Positions 10,095 to 19,269 are shown, numbered from the stretch's first letter. The stretch is DNA of 64,000 bases from Sphingosinicella microcystinivorans (GCF_027941835.1 NZ_CP116005.1:2619501-2683500), one strand, 5' to 3'. Notes: generated from the letters alone by a model not told the origin. Translations and numbers: made by a program.

Positions 10095-10673
10095 TCAGCC
10101 GATTCGCATCTTGATCGAGGCAAGGCAGGTGAAGCCCGGCTGGCCGCTCTTCAGATCGCGGATGTAGCTCATGTGCGCGTCGAATGCTTCATACGAGTCG
10201 GCATTGTCGAACGACATCGGGCTGCGCCCGGACGAATCGAGCGTAAGCTCGCTGCTGTCGTAATAGCCCTTGTGCGGCGGCCGGTAGCATTTCTTGCCGT
10301 CGTCGTGGCCTCCGCCGCCGTAGCCGTCGCCTTTCTTGCCGCCGCCCTTGCCGCCGCGCGACATGAGGCTCGCGTCGTCCGCTTCCGCGGAGGCCATCGC
10401 GAACATGTCGTCGTCCGACGCCAGCTCGTATTCGCTGCCGCCCATGAACGAGCGGCCGTCCTTCTTGCAGATCGGCCGCTCGATCGGGATCTGGCACGTC
10501 CCGGACGTGACCGCTCCGCCGCCGCCACCGCCGCCGTGATGACCGCCACCCGCCCACGCGGGACGCAGCGTGACGACCGCGGGCGCCGCCACCGCGCCGA
10601 GCCGCAGGAGCGCGCGGCGCGAGGCCTTGCCGCCGGCCAGCTCCATCTCGTCGGTTTTGCGTTCGTCTGTCAT
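10095..10673 (-). CDS. Twin-arginine, glycine-rich secreted protein; candidate substrate of the HPr-rel-A cluster
   Basis: 192 aa, not recognised as a known family. Residues 1-41 look like a Tat signal: SRRALLR at 18-24, a hydrophobic stretch, then RPAWA before a likely cleavage at about residue 41. The mature part begins GGGHHGGGGGGG, has four cysteines (60, 69, 129, 183), an acidic middle (EYELASDDDMFAMASAEADD), and a second Gly/Lys-rich run around 107-122. The ATG at 10673 was chosen because the signal peptide starts there; longer readings run into the phoR antisense. It is the first gene of the operon, with 12 nt to the PqqD-like start. Position suggests it is the modified precursor or scaffold; this is inference. 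Confidence 0.75.
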   Translation of the reverse strand: MTDERKTDEMELAGGKASRRALLRLGAVAAPAVVTLRPAWAGGGHHGGGGGGGAVTSGTCQIPIERPICKKDGRSFMGGSEYELASDDDMFAMASAEADDASLMSRGGKGGGKKGDGYGGGGHDDGKKCYRPPHKGYYDSSELTLDSSGRSPMSFDNADSYEAFDAHMSYIRDLKSGQPGFTCLASIKMRIG

Positions 10674-10817
10674 AAGTTTGTCCCGAAATCCGTCAAATAC
10701 ACGCTGGATACGCACTATACGCCGTCTTGCCCTCATGGGAAGCAAGGACCATACCATCGCTGCGTTTCTAATGGGTTGCAAAGTAAACGGCGGAAAAAAA
10801 GGCGAAAGTTGTAAAGC

Positions 10818-12074
10818 GTGCCGACACCTGCGGGCGATGCCCTCGACGCTGAAGGCGCCGGACGGAACCGGTGGATCGCGGTCGCCTCGGCGGTCGTGCT
10901 CGCGGCGGCGTCGGGCTATGCCTTCGCGTGGCACGAGATGCTCGGCGCGGCGGTGCTCGGGCTGCTCGCAGCGGCGGCGGCCGTGCTCGCCGCGCGCGCG
11001 CCGCGAAGGCTTTCCCGCCCCGCCGACGAGGGGATTGCGCGCCCCGCCGACACGCAGCCCTCGGTCACGCTCGACTCGCTCGAGAATGCGGCCGTGCTCG
11101 TCGACCGCAACTTCGGCATCCTCGCCATGAACGCCGAGGCGGTGGACGCCTTCGGCGCCCACGCGCTCGGCGAGGACATCCGCATCGCCATCCGGCATCC
11201 CGCGGTGATCGAGACGGTGACGACCGCGATGCGCCAGAACCGCGATTCGGTGCGCGAGATCGAGGGGATCGGGCGGCATTCCACGGTGTTCCGGCTGCGC
11301 GCCGGGCCTGCCGGGGACGCGCGGCTGCTGCTGTCGTTCGCGGACGTCTCGCCCGCGCGGCTCGCCGAGCGGATGCGGGCGGACTTCGTGGCGAACGCCA
11401 GCCACGAGCTGAGGACGCCGCTCGCGACGCTCGTCGGCTTCATCGAGACCTTGCAGGGGCCAGCCGCGAACGACCCGGCGGCGCGGGCGCGATTCCTCGA
11501 CGTGATGGCGAACGAGGCCGCGCGCATGACGCGCCTCGTCGACGACCTGATGTCGCTGTCGCGCATCGAGCTCGACAAGAACATCCGCCCGCGCGAGATC
11601 ATCGACCTCGCGCCGCTGTTCGAGAACGTCGCGACCACGACCGCGGTGGCGCTGGAGGCGGACAAGCGCCAGCTCGTGCTCGACATCGCGCCCGACCTGC
11701 CGCCGGTGATCGCCGACAAGGATCAGGTGCTCCAGGTGCTCCACAACCTGATGACCAACGCCATCAAGTACGGCCGCCCGGGCACGCCGATCACGGTTTC
11801 CGCCGAGCGGGCGAAGGCCTTGCAGGGGGAGGTGGTGCAGATCTCCATCGCCGACGTCGGCGACGGCATCGCCGCCGAGCACATCCCGCGCCTCACCGAG
11901 CGATTCTACCGCATCGACACGGGCCGCTCGCGCCGCCTCGGCGGCACCGGCCTCGGCCTCGCCATCGTCAAGCACATCGTCGAGCGGCATCGCGGAACGC
12001 TGGAAATCAGCAGCGAGCAGGGGGTCGGCACCACCGTCGGCTTCACTTTGCCCGCATCGGTGTCACAAATCTGA
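10818..12074 (+). CDS. phoR: Phosphate regulon sensor histidine kinase PhoR
   Basis: 418 aa. Two adjacent hydrophobic segments at about 19-58 anchor it in the inner membrane. A PAS-like region (SLENAAVLVDRNFGILAMN) follows, then the H-box FVANASHELRTPLATLVGF with phospho-acceptor His196. The HATPase domain has HNLMTNAIKYG (N box), DVGDGIAAEHIPRLTERFYRID (G1/F) and GGTGLGLAIVKHIVERH (G2). The start is GTG at 10818 behind a purine-rich leader. It is divergent from the Tat/Gly-rich operon. It opens the phoR-pstCAB-phoU-phoB run, so its job is to phosphorylate PhoB when phosphate is scarce. Confidence 0.92.
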   Translation: MPTPAGDALDAEGAGRNRWIAVASAVVLAAASGYAFAWHEMLGAAVLGLLAAAAAVLAARAPRRLSRPADEGIARPADTQPSVTLDSLENAAVLVDRNFGILAMNAEAVDAFGAHALGEDIRIAIRHPAVIETVTTAMRQNRDSVREIEGIGRHSTVFRLRAGPAGDARLLLSFADVSPARLAERMRADFVANASHELRTPLATLVGFIETLQGPAANDPAARARFLDVMANEAARMTRLVDDLMSLSRIELDKNIRPREIIDLAPLFENVATTTAVALEADKRQLVLDIAPDLPPVIADKDQVLQVLHNLMTNAIKYGRPGTPITVSAERAKALQGEVVQISIADVGDGIAAEHIPRLTERFYRIDTGRSRRLGGTGLGLAIVKHIVERHRGTLEISSEQGVGTTVGFTLPASVSQI

Positions 12075-12077
12075 AAA
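12060..12077 (+). promoter_or_regulatory. Candidate Pho box before pstC
   Basis: GTGTCAC, then AAAT, then CTGAAAA has the 7-4-7 (11-nt period) layout of a PhoB site. The first half matches CTGTCA(T/C) at 6 of 7 positions and the second at 4 of 7. It overlaps the phoR stop codon and precedes pstC by about 120 nt. A short hairpin, GCCCGG/CCGGGC, lies between at 12095-12115. This would let PhoB-P boost pstCAB-phoU-phoB separately from phoR. The match is partial. Confidence 0.4.
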
Positions 12078-12195
12078 CATGACACCACACAAGCGCCCGG
12101 AACGTGGAACCGGGCAGATCAATCCGCCGCAAGGATGCGGCAGTGGGCGTATCAACGGGAAAGGATGAAGGCGTGCGTGCCGAAGCGTCGGCAGG

Positions 12196-13620
12196 ATGCG
12201 CCGTTCGATCATGTCAGCAGCTGCCCTGATCCTTGCCCTGCTCGGCCTCGCCGTCGCGGCGTTTCTCGCCGCCCGCGCGCGCGCCGCCGCCTTCGCGGGC
12301 GGTCGGTCGTTCGCGAACGCCGCGGACCGCATCGCCTCCGTGCATTCGCGCCCCGCCCATCACGGCTGGTACGTCGCGCTCTGGGCGCTGGTGCCCGCGC
12401 TGATCCTCGTGCTGGCGTGGTCGGTCGTCGGGGAGAACATCGTCGCGGACCGGACGATCGCGTCGCTGCCGGTCGAAAGCCGGCCGGAGACGACGCTCGA
12501 CCGGCAGGCGTTCCTCGCCGAGGTGCGCGGCGTCGTCTCGGGCCAGCTTGCCGGGGCGTTCAACCCGGCCGCCGACGCGGCGGTGCCGGTCTACCGCGCG
12601 ATCAAGACGCAGTGGTCGCTGGTGATCGCGGGGATCGCGGCGCTGCTCGCGCTTTCCGGCGGCGGCTTCGCGTGGCTGCGCGTGCGCCCGAAGTTCCGGG
12701 CGCGGCCGCGCGTCGAGCGCTTCGTGATGGTGCTGCTGATCCTGTCGTCGCTGGTGGCGATCCTCACCACGTTCGGCATCGTGCTCTCGCTCATCTACGA
12801 AAGCGTCGAGTTCTTCCGGCGCGTGTCGCCGATCGAGTTCCTGTTCGGCACCAACTGGAGCCCGCAGACGGCGATCCGCGCCGATCAGGTCGGCTCGTCG
12901 GGCGCGTTCGGCGCGGTGCCGCTGTTCTGGGGCACGATCTTCATCGGCGCGATCATCGCCATGATTGTGGCGATCCCGCTCGGGCTCATGTCGGCGATCT
13001 ACCTGACGCAGTACGCGAAGCCGCAGGCGCGCAAGGTCATGAAGCCGATGCTGGAGGTGCTCGCGGGCGTGCCGACGGTCGTCTACGGCTATTTCGCGGC
13101 GCTCACCGTGGCGCCCGCGGTGCGCGACTTCGCGCTCTCCATCGGCATCTCGAACGCCAGCTCGGAAAGCGCGCTCGCGGCGGGCGTGGTGATGGGCATC
13201 ATGATCATCCCGTTCGTCTCCTCGATGGCGGACGATTCGATCACCGCCGTCCCCGCCGCGATGCGCGACGGCAGCCTCGCGATGGGCGCGACGACCTCCG
13301 AGACGATCAAGCGCGTGCTGATTCCGGCGGCGCTTCCCGGCATCGTCGGCGGCGTGCTGCTCGCCGTCAGCCGCGCGATCGGCGAGACGATGATCGTGGT
13401 GATGGCGGCGGGCCTCGCCGCCAACCTCACGGCCAACCCGTTCCAGTCGGTGACGACCGTCACCGCGCAGATCGTGCAGCTGCTCACCGGCGACCAGGAA
13501 TTCGATTCGGCGAAGACGCTCTCCGCCTTCGCGCTCGGCCTCGTGCTGTTCGCGGTGACGCTGTGCCTCAACATCTACGCGCTCGCGGTCGTGAAGCGCT
13601 ACCGGGAAGCGTATGAATAG
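12196..13620 (+). CDS. pstC: Phosphate ABC transporter permease PstC
   Basis: 474 aa, longer than enterobacterial PstC (about 320 aa) because of an N-terminal extension with two membrane spans (about 6-26 and 53-73) and a soluble loop. The core permease carries the PstC domain: LFGTNWSPQTAI, then the transmembrane bundle with GVPTVVYGYFAA, and the EAA-type coupling loop AMRDGSLAMGATTSETIKRVLIPAALPGIVGG. Alternative start ATG at 12211 (MSAAALILALLGL); neither start has a well-spaced ribosome binding site. The pstA start overlaps its last 8 nt. Confidence 0.92.
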   Translation: MRRSIMSAAALILALLGLAVAAFLAARARAAAFAGGRSFANAADRIASVHSRPAHHGWYVALWALVPALILVLAWSVVGENIVADRTIASLPVESRPETTLDRQAFLAEVRGVVSGQLAGAFNPAADAAVPVYRAIKTQWSLVIAGIAALLALSGGGFAWLRVRPKFRARPRVERFVMVLLILSSLVAILTTFGIVLSLIYESVEFFRRVSPIEFLFGTNWSPQTAIRADQVGSSGAFGAVPLFWGTIFIGAIIAMIVAIPLGLMSAIYLTQYAKPQARKVMKPMLEVLAGVPTVVYGYFAALTVAPAVRDFALSIGISNASSESALAAGVVMGIMIIPFVSSMADDSITAVPAAMRDGSLAMGATTSETIKRVLIPAALPGIVGGVLLAVSRAIGETMIVVMAAGLAANLTANPFQSVTTVTAQIVQLLTGDQEFDSAKTLSAFALGLVLFAVTLCLNIYALAVVKRYREAYE

Positions 13621-14911
13621 CCCGCGCATACAGACCGACTGGGCGTCCCCCGTGATGCAGGCGCGCGTGCGCCGCCGCTACGTGAAGGAACGCCGCTTCC
13701 GCTTCATGGGCTTCGCCGCGCTGGCGCTGGCAGGGGCGTTCCTGCTGTTCCTGCTGGGGACGATCTTCCTGAACGGCTACACCGGCTTCCTGCGGACCGA
13801 GGTGAAGCTCGCGGTCGACTACGATCCGTTCACGCTCGGCATCGACCGCAGCGCCCTCGACGGACCGGGCGGCGAGAACGCGCTCAACACCGCGAATTTC
13901 CAGGGCGCGATGAACGCGGCCGCCTCGGCGCGCGCGCAGCCCCTCGGCATCGCCGCCAGGGACATCGTGAGCGACGGCGCGTGGCTCGCGCTGCGCGAGG
14001 CGGTGCGCGGCGACCCCGACCTCATCGGCAAGCGTGTCGACGTGTGGGTGCCCACGTCCGGCGATTTCGATCTGCTCGGCAAGGGCCTCATCGACCGCGA
14101 CGCGGCCGAGGCGAACCGGCCGGTGTCGGACGCGGAGATCGCGGCGTTCGACCGGCTGAAATCCGAAGGCGCGGTGCGCACCACGCTCAACACCACCTTC
14201 CTCAGCATGGCGGATTCGACGAGCCCCGAGCTCGCGGGCATCTGGGGCGCGGCGAAGGGCTCGCTGCTGACGCTCCTCGTCACGCTGCTGCTCTGCTTCC
14301 CGATCGGCGTGATGACGGCGATCTACCTCGAGGAATACGCGCCGAAGAACCGCTTCACCGACATCATCGAGGTCAGCATCAACAACCTCGCGGCGGTGCC
14401 GTCGATCATCTTCGGCCTGCTCGGCCTCGCGGTGTTCCTCAACGTCTTCGGGATGCCGCGCTCGGCGCCCGTCGTCGGCGGGCTCACGCTCGCGCTGATG
14501 ACGCTGCCGGTGATCGTGATCGCCGGGCGCATCGCCATCAAGTCGGTGCCGCCGTCGATCCGCGACGCCGCGCTCGGCGTCGGCGCCTCGCCCATCCAGG
14601 TGGTGTTCCACCACGTGCTGCCGCTGGCGCTGCCCGGCATCCTCACCGGCACGATCATCGGCATGGCGCGCGCGCTCGGCGAGACGGCGCCGCTGCTGAT
14701 GATCGGTATGCGCGCCTTCGTCACCGACGTGCCGGGCGGCTTCACGACCCCTGCGACCGTGCTCCCCGTGCAGATCTTCCTCTGGTCCGACGAGGTCGCG
14801 CGCGGCTTCGTCGAGAAGACCTCCGCCGCGATCATCGTGCTTCTGGTTTTCCTGATGCTGATGAACGGCCTCGCGATCTACCTCCGCAACAAGTTCGAGA
14901 AACGCTGGTGA
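13613..14911 (+). CDS. pstA: Phosphate ABC transporter permease PstA
   Basis: 432 aa; second membrane subunit of the high-affinity phosphate importer. One N-terminal span (about 33-52) is followed by a roughly 150-residue soluble segment that enterobacterial PstA lacks, then the permease bundle with [19 protein letters not shown]. The coupling loop is [32 protein letters not shown]. The matching extensions in PstC and PstA are a feature of the alphaproteobacterial form. It starts within the 3' end of pstC and its stop overlaps a possible GTG start of pstB. Confidence 0.93.
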   Translation: MNSPRIQTDWASPVMQARVRRRYVKERRFRFMGFAALALAGAFLLFLLGTIFLNGYTGFLRTEVKLAVDYDPFTLGIDRSALDGPGGENALNTANFQGAMNAAASARAQPLGIAARDIVSDGAWLALREAVRGDPDLIGKRVDVWVPTSGDFDLLGKGLIDRDAAEANRPVSDAEIAAFDRLKSEGAVRTTLNTTFLSMADSTSPELAGIWGAAKGSLLTLLVTLLLCFPIGVMTAIYLEEYAPKNRFTDIIEVSINNLAAVPSIIFGLLGLAVFLNVFGMPRSAPVVGGLTLALMTLPVIVIAGRIAIKSVPPSIRDAALGVGASPIQVVFHHVLPLALPGILTGTIIGMARALGETAPLLMIGMRAFVTDVPGGFTTPATVLPVQIFLWSDEVARGFVEKTSAAIIVLLVFLMLMNGLAIYLRNKFEKRW

Positions 14912-14916
14912 ACGAT

Positions 14917-15714
14917 ATGATGGCGACCATGACGGCGAGTGCGGAGACGGCGGTGTCCGCGCCCAAGATGACGGCGCGCGACGTCAAGGTCTTCTACGGC
15001 GGGAAGCAGGCGCTGAACGGCGTGTCGATCGACGTGCACACCGATCTCGTCACCGCGTTCATCGGCCCGTCGGGCTGCGGCAAGTCCACCTTCCTGCGCT
15101 GCCTCAACCGCATGAACGACACCATCGAGGCCGCCCGCATCGAGGGGCGCATCGAGCTTGAAGGGCACGACATCTACGCGCCCGACATGGACGTGGTGCA
15201 GCTTCGCGCCCGCGTCGGCATGGTGTTCCAGAAGCCGAACCCGTTCCCGAAATCGATCTACGAGAATGTCGCCTACGGGCCGCGCATCCACGGCCTTGCC
15301 GCGGGCAAGGCGGAACTCGACGCCATCGTCGAGCGGAGCCTCGGGCGCGCCGGGCTCTGGGCGGAGGTGAAGGATCGCCTGCAGGAGAGCGGCACGGCGC
15401 TGTCCGGCGGCCAGCAGCAGCGCCTGTGCATCGCGCGCGCCATCGCCGTCGATCCCGAGGTGATCCTGATGGACGAGCCGTGCTCGGCGCTCGACCCCAT
15501 CGCCACCGCGAAGATCGAGGAGCTGATCGACGAACTGCGCGGCCGCTACGCCATCGTCATCGTCACGCACAACATGCAGCAGGCGGCGCGCGTGAGCCAG
15601 CGCACCGCCTTCTTCCACCTTGGCACGCTCGTCGAATACGGCGACACCGCGGAAATCTTCACCAATCCGCGCGAGCAGCGTACCAAGGACTATATCACCG
15701 GCCGCTTCGGCTAG
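14917..15714 (+). CDS. pstB: Phosphate ABC transporter ATP-binding protein PstB
   Basis: About 265 aa ATPase of the Pst importer. Walker [11 protein letters not shown]-loop [19 protein letters not shown], signature [14 protein letters not shown] and Walker [13 protein letters not shown] are all intact, and [15 protein letters not shown] is characteristic of PstB. Possible starts are GTG 14908 (overlapping the pstA stop as GTGA), ATG 14917, 14920 and 14929; I use 14917. It is followed after 14 nt by phoU. Confidence 0.95.
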   Translation: MMATMTASAETAVSAPKMTARDVKVFYGGKQALNGVSIDVHTDLVTAFIGPSGCGKSTFLRCLNRMNDTIEAARIEGRIELEGHDIYAPDMDVVQLRARVGMVFQKPNPFPKSIYENVAYGPRIHGLAAGKAELDAIVERSLGRAGLWAEVKDRLQESGTALSGGQQQRLCIARAIAVDPEVILMDEPCSALDPIATAKIEELIDELRGRYAIVIVTHNMQQAARVSQRTAFFHLGTLVEYGDTAEIFTNPREQRTKDYITGRFG

Positions 15715-15728
15715 GAGGCAGGAACGCC

Positions 15729-16463
15729 ATGAACACCACGCCCACCGCGCACACGGTCAAGTCCTTCGACGAGGACCTGCGGCAGCTGCGCCTGCTCATC
15801 GGCGAGATGGGCGGACTCGCCAAGGACCAGGTGGACCGTTCGGTCGCCGCCATCGTCGCGCGCGACGCCGACGCCGCGCAGGCGGTCGTGGAGGCCGACG
15901 CGCGCATCGACAGGATCGAGGCGGAGGTCGAGCAGCTCGCCATTTCCACGATCGCGCGCCGTGCGCCGCTCGCGGACGATCTTCGCGAGGTGATCGCCGC
16001 GCTCAAGATCTCCGCGGTGATCGAGCGCATCGGCGACTACGCCAAGAACAATGCCAAGCGCGTGAACTCGATCGCGCAGGATTCGCCGATCCGCCCGATG
16101 GTGATCGTGCCCGAGATGGCGCGCATCGTCTCGCAGATGGTGGACGACGCGCTCGACGCCTACGCGCGCCGCGACCCGGACCTCGCGCGCGACGTGTGGA
16201 AGCGCGACAACCATGTCGACGAATACTACAACAGCCTGTTCCGGGCGCTGCTGACGTTCATGATGGAAAACCCCCATCACATCACGCCCTCCACGCACAT
16301 GCTGTTCATCGCCAAGAACCTCGAGCGCATCGGCGACCACGCCACCAACATCGCCGAGGTCGTCTATTATTCCGCCACGGGCGAGCATCTGACCGAACGG
16401 CAGAAGGCCGACGAGACCGTCTACACGGTGAGCGAGGACGTCGAAGGCGAACAGGAGCGGTAG
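15729..16463 (+). CDS. phoU: Phosphate signalling complex protein PhoU
   Basis: 244 aa, with the tandem three-helix PhoU bundles. The conserved metal-binding stretches are visible: AALKISAVIERIGDYAKNNAKR in the first repeat and AKNLERIGDHATNIAEVVYY in the second. PhoU couples Pst transporter state to PhoR and represses the regulon when phosphate is plentiful. A strong AGGAGG lies 10 nt before the ATG. It is 4 nt from phoB. Confidence 0.95.
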   Translation: MNTTPTAHTVKSFDEDLRQLRLLIGEMGGLAKDQVDRSVAAIVARDADAAQAVVEADARIDRIEAEVEQLAISTIARRAPLADDLREVIAALKISAVIERIGDYAKNNAKRVNSIAQDSPIRPMVIVPEMARIVSQMVDDALDAYARRDPDLARDVWKRDNHVDEYYNSLFRALLTFMMENPHHITPSTHMLFIAKNLERIGDHATNIAEVVYYSATGEHLTERQKADETVYTVSEDVEGEQER

Positions 16464-16467
16464 CGAC

Positions 16468-17175
16468 ATGAAGCCGAAGATTCTGGTGGTCGAGGACGAC
16501 GCGAACCTCGTCGAGCTGATCCGGTACAATCTGGAGCAGGAGGACTTCGCGGTCGTCAGCACCGAGGACGGCGAGGAGGCGCTGGTGCTCGCCGACGAGG
16601 AGAAGCCCGATCTCGTCCTCCTCGACTGGATGATCGTCAACCTCTCCGGCATCGAGGTCTGCCGCCGGATGCGCCGCGAGCCCGCGACGGCGAACCTGCC
16701 GATCATCATGCTGACGGCGCGCACCGAGGAGGCGGACCGAATCCGCGGCCTCGAGATCGGCGCCGACGACTACATCACCAAGCCGTTCTCCCCGCGCGAG
16801 CTCGTCGCGCGCATCCGCGCCGTGCTGCGCCGCCTGCGCCCGGCGCTCGCGGGCGGCAACCTCGAATACGCGGGCATCTTCATGGACACGACCGCGCACA
16901 AGGTGACGCGCGAAGGCCAGCCCGTGGCGCTCGGCCCCACGGAGTTCCGCCTGCTGAGGCACTTCCTCGAACATCCGGGCCGCGTCTTCTCGCGCGAGCA
17001 GCTTCTCGATTCGGTCTGGGGCCGCGACGTCTACGTGGAGCAGCGCACCGTGGACGTGCACATCCGCCGCCTCAGGAAGGCTATCAACCTCGACGGGCTG
17101 CCGGACGTGATCCGCACGGTGCGCTCGGCGGGCTATTCGCTCGATACGGACGGCCGCCGGGAAGCTGTCGCATAA
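16468..17175 (+). CDS. phoB: Phosphate regulon response regulator PhoB
   Basis: 235-aa OmpR/PhoB-type transcription factor. Receiver domain: Glu9-Asp10-Asp11, phospho-acceptor Asp53 (LLDWMIVN), Thr in MLTART, Lys in ITKPF. The C-terminal winged helix has LGPTEFRLLRHFLEHPGRVFSREQLLDSVWG and DVHIRRLRKAI. In the usual PhoB WMLP motif the Leu-Pro pair is Ile-Val here (WMIV), a mild variation. It is last in the pst-phoU-phoB run, so the regulon controls its own regulator. PstS is not in the cluster. Confidence 0.95.
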   Translation: MKPKILVVEDDANLVELIRYNLEQEDFAVVSTEDGEEALVLADEEKPDLVLLDWMIVNLSGIEVCRRMRREPATANLPIIMLTARTEEADRIRGLEIGADDYITKPFSPRELVARIRAVLRRLRPALAGGNLEYAGIFMDTTAHKVTREGQPVALGPTEFRLLRHFLEHPGRVFSREQLLDSVWGRDVYVEQRTVDVHIRRLRKAINLDGLPDVIRTVRSAGYSLDTDGRREAVA

Positions 17176-17241
17176 GACGGGTTTTCGCGGGTCCGGCGCT
17201 TCGCTAGGCAATCCCCCGATTTCGTCTTCGGGGAGCAAGCC

Positions 17242-18150
17242 ATGACCATTGATTTCAAGGACCGCGTCGCCATCGTCACCGGAGCGGGCGGCGGTCTCGG
17301 CCGCGAATACGCGCTGGAACTGGCGGCGCGCGGCGCGAAGGTCGTCGTCAACGATTTCGGCGGCGCGCGCGACGGCAGCGGCGGGTCGGCGACGGCAGCG
17401 GAGCAGGTTGTCGCGGAGATCGAGGGCAAGGGCGGCACGGCGGTTCCCAACCCGGCGAGCGTCACCGATTTTCCCGCTGTCGAGGCGATGGTGGCGGACA
17501 CGCTCTCGCGCTGGGGACGGGTCGACGTCCTCATCAACAACGCGGGCGTGCTGCGCGACAAGAGCTTCGCGAAGATGACGCTCGACGACTTCCGTTTCGT
17601 GCTCGACGTGCACCTGATGGGCTCGGTGAACTGCACCAAGGCGGTGTGGGACGCGATGCGCGAGGCGGGCTACGGCCGCATCCTGATGACCTCGTCGTCG
17701 ACCGGCCTCTACGGCAATTTCGGGCAGGCGAACTACGGCGCCGCCAAGCTCGGCCTCGTCGGCCTGATGAAGACGCTCGCCATCGAGGGCGCGAAGTCGA
17801 ACATCCACGTCAATTCGATCTTTCCCGTGGCGGGCACGCGCATGACCGAGGACATCATGCCCGATGAGATGCTGAAGCTGCTGGCGCCGAAGAACGTGGT
17901 TCCGGCCGCGCTCTACCTCGTCAGCAACGCGGCGCCGACGAGCACGATCCTCGGCGCCGGGGCAGGCGGCTTCCACGCCGCGCACGTGACGCTGACGCAC
18001 GGCATCATGGTGCCGGAGGCGGAGCGCACGGTGGAAACCGTGGCGGCAAGGATCGCCGAGATCACCGACCGGACGGGCGAGACGGTGCCGACGAACGGCG
18101 CCGAGCAGGGCGGGCTGGTGATGTCGCGGCTGGGCGAGCTGAAGGGGTAG
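17242..18150 (+). CDS. Short-chain dehydrogenase (HSD17B4/MFE-2-like SDR)
   Basis: 302-aa classical SDR. The cofactor motif is TGAGGGLGREYALELAARGAKVVVNDFGG, then NNAGVLRDKSF, and the catalytic TSSSTGLYGNFGQANYGAAKLG with Tyr and Lys. The NDFGGARDGSG and YGNFGQANY signatures resemble the 3-hydroxyacyl-CoA dehydrogenase domain of peroxisomal multifunctional enzyme type 2, suggesting an acyl-CoA or steroid-like substrate. A small hairpin (CCCCGA/TCGGGG) sits in the leader just before the ATG. No beta-oxidation partner is adjacent. Confidence 0.85.
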   Translation: MTIDFKDRVAIVTGAGGGLGREYALELAARGAKVVVNDFGGARDGSGGSATAAEQVVAEIEGKGGTAVPNPASVTDFPAVEAMVADTLSRWGRVDVLINNAGVLRDKSFAKMTLDDFRFVLDVHLMGSVNCTKAVWDAMREAGYGRILMTSSSTGLYGNFGQANYGAAKLGLVGLMKTLAIEGAKSNIHVNSIFPVAGTRMTEDIMPDEMLKLLAPKNVVPAALYLVSNAAPTSTILGAGAGGFHAAHVTLTHGIMVPEAERTVETVAARIAEITDRTGETVPTNGAEQGGLVMSRLGELKG

Positions 18151-18179
18151 GGCGCGGGACGCACGGCGTCCTTGTCCGG

Positions 18180-18527
18180 CTAAACCTCCACCAGCTTCAG
18201 CAGCTTGCGCTCCAGCGGCGCGAGCAGGGGCGGCAGCGCGTGGCTGCGGCGCAGCACCGCGCCCGCCTCGCCGAGCAGGATGTACTGGCCCTGCCGCGCG
18301 CGCAGCTCCGGGCGCTTCACCACGCGGATCTCGGGGCGTTCCGACGCGCGGCGGAAGGCGGAGAAGACGGCCTCGTCGCGGTTCATGTCCACCGCGTAGT
18401 CGCGCCACAGCCCGGCGGCGACCATGCGGCCGTAGAGGCCCATGATGTGGTTCAGCTCGTGGCGGTCGAAGGCAACCTGGGCGGGAGCGGGGGCACGCCC
18501 CCCGAAGAGAGGCGTGATGTTGTTCAT
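18180..18527 (-). CDS. DUF2794 domain-containing protein
   Basis: 115 aa, matching the small alphaproteobacterial DUF2794 family: FDRHELNHIMGLYGRMVAAGLWRDYAVDMNRDEAVFSAFRRASERPEIRVVK, then RQGQYILLGEAGAVLRRSHALPPLLAPL. Function unknown; no signal peptide or membrane span. The ATG at 18527 overlaps the cysE stop (ATGA), so it is co-translated with cysE. That conserved-looking arrangement is the only functional hint. Confidence 0.85.
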   Translation of the reverse strand: MNNITPLFGGRAPAPAQVAFDRHELNHIMGLYGRMVAAGLWRDYAVDMNRDEAVFSAFRRASERPEIRVVKRPELRARQGQYILLGEAGAVLRRSHALPPLLAPLERKLLKLVEV

Positions 18528-19225
18528 GCCTTGCGGGCGGTCGCCCCCGGCTTGGCAGCGGGCTTGAGGTCGGCGGGGGTCAGCTCCGCCAGCCGCTTGC
18601 GCAGCGTCTCCACCTCGCAGCGCAGGATTTCGAGCTGCTGCGTCTGCGGATCGAACTTCTCGCTGCACGGCGTGCCGTAGGGCACGAAGTCCTGCGTTTC
18701 CTTCTTCACCTCGACGAGCGTCGAGCGCGCCGGGATGCCGACCATCGTCGCACCCTCCTGCACGTCCTTGGTGACGACGGCGTTCGCGCCGATGCGCGCG
18801 CCCGCGCCGACCGTGATCGGGCCGAGGATGGCGGCGCCGAGGCTGACGATGACGCCGTCGCCGATCGTCGGGTGCCGCTTGCCGCCGACGCCGTTCGTCG
18901 GGTTCGTGCCGCCCAGCGTCGAGCCCTGGTACATGGTCACGTCGTCGCCGATCTCCGCGGTCTCGCCGATCACGACGAAGCCGTGGTCGATGAACAGCCG
19001 CTTGCCGATCTTCGCGCCGGGGTGGATGTCGATCGCCGTCAGCGCGCGCGAAAGGTGGTTCACGAAGCGGGCAAGGAAGAACATCTCGCCGCGGTAAAGC
19101 CAGTGCGCCACGCGGTGCAGGCCGAGCGCGAGCACGCCCGGGTAAAGCAGCACTTCCCAGCGCGAACGCGGCGAGGGGTCGCGCGCCTTCACCGAATCGA
19201 GATAGGCGATGAGACTGTCGAACAT
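18524..19225 (-). CDS. cysE: Serine O-acetyltransferase
   Basis: 233 aa; makes O-acetylserine from serine and acetyl-CoA, the carbon skeleton for cysteine. This is the short (EpsC-like) form: an N-terminal helical region and a left-handed beta-helix with AIDIHPGAKIGKRLFIDHGFVVIGETAEIGDDVTMYQGSTLGGT, then GKRHPTIGDGVIVSLGAAILGPI and GARIGANAVVTKDV. The start was set at ATG 19225 (MFDSLIAYLDSVKARD); upstream extension lacks homology. It is divergent from the TauE-type gene, another sulfur-linked gene. Confidence 0.93.
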   Translation of the reverse strand: MFDSLIAYLDSVKARDPSPRSRWEVLLYPGVLALGLHRVAHWLYRGEMFFLARFVNHLSRALTAIDIHPGAKIGKRLFIDHGFVVIGETAEIGDDVTMYQGSTLGGTNPTNGVGGKRHPTIGDGVIVSLGAAILGPITVGAGARIGANAVVTKDVQEGATMVGIPARSTLVEVKKETQDFVPYGTPCSEKFDPQTQQLEILRCEVETLRKRLAELTPADLKPAAKPGATARKA

Positions 19226-19269
19226 GCTGGCGGACGCTTCCCCGGTTCCTTCCTGATCGCCGGAATCTA

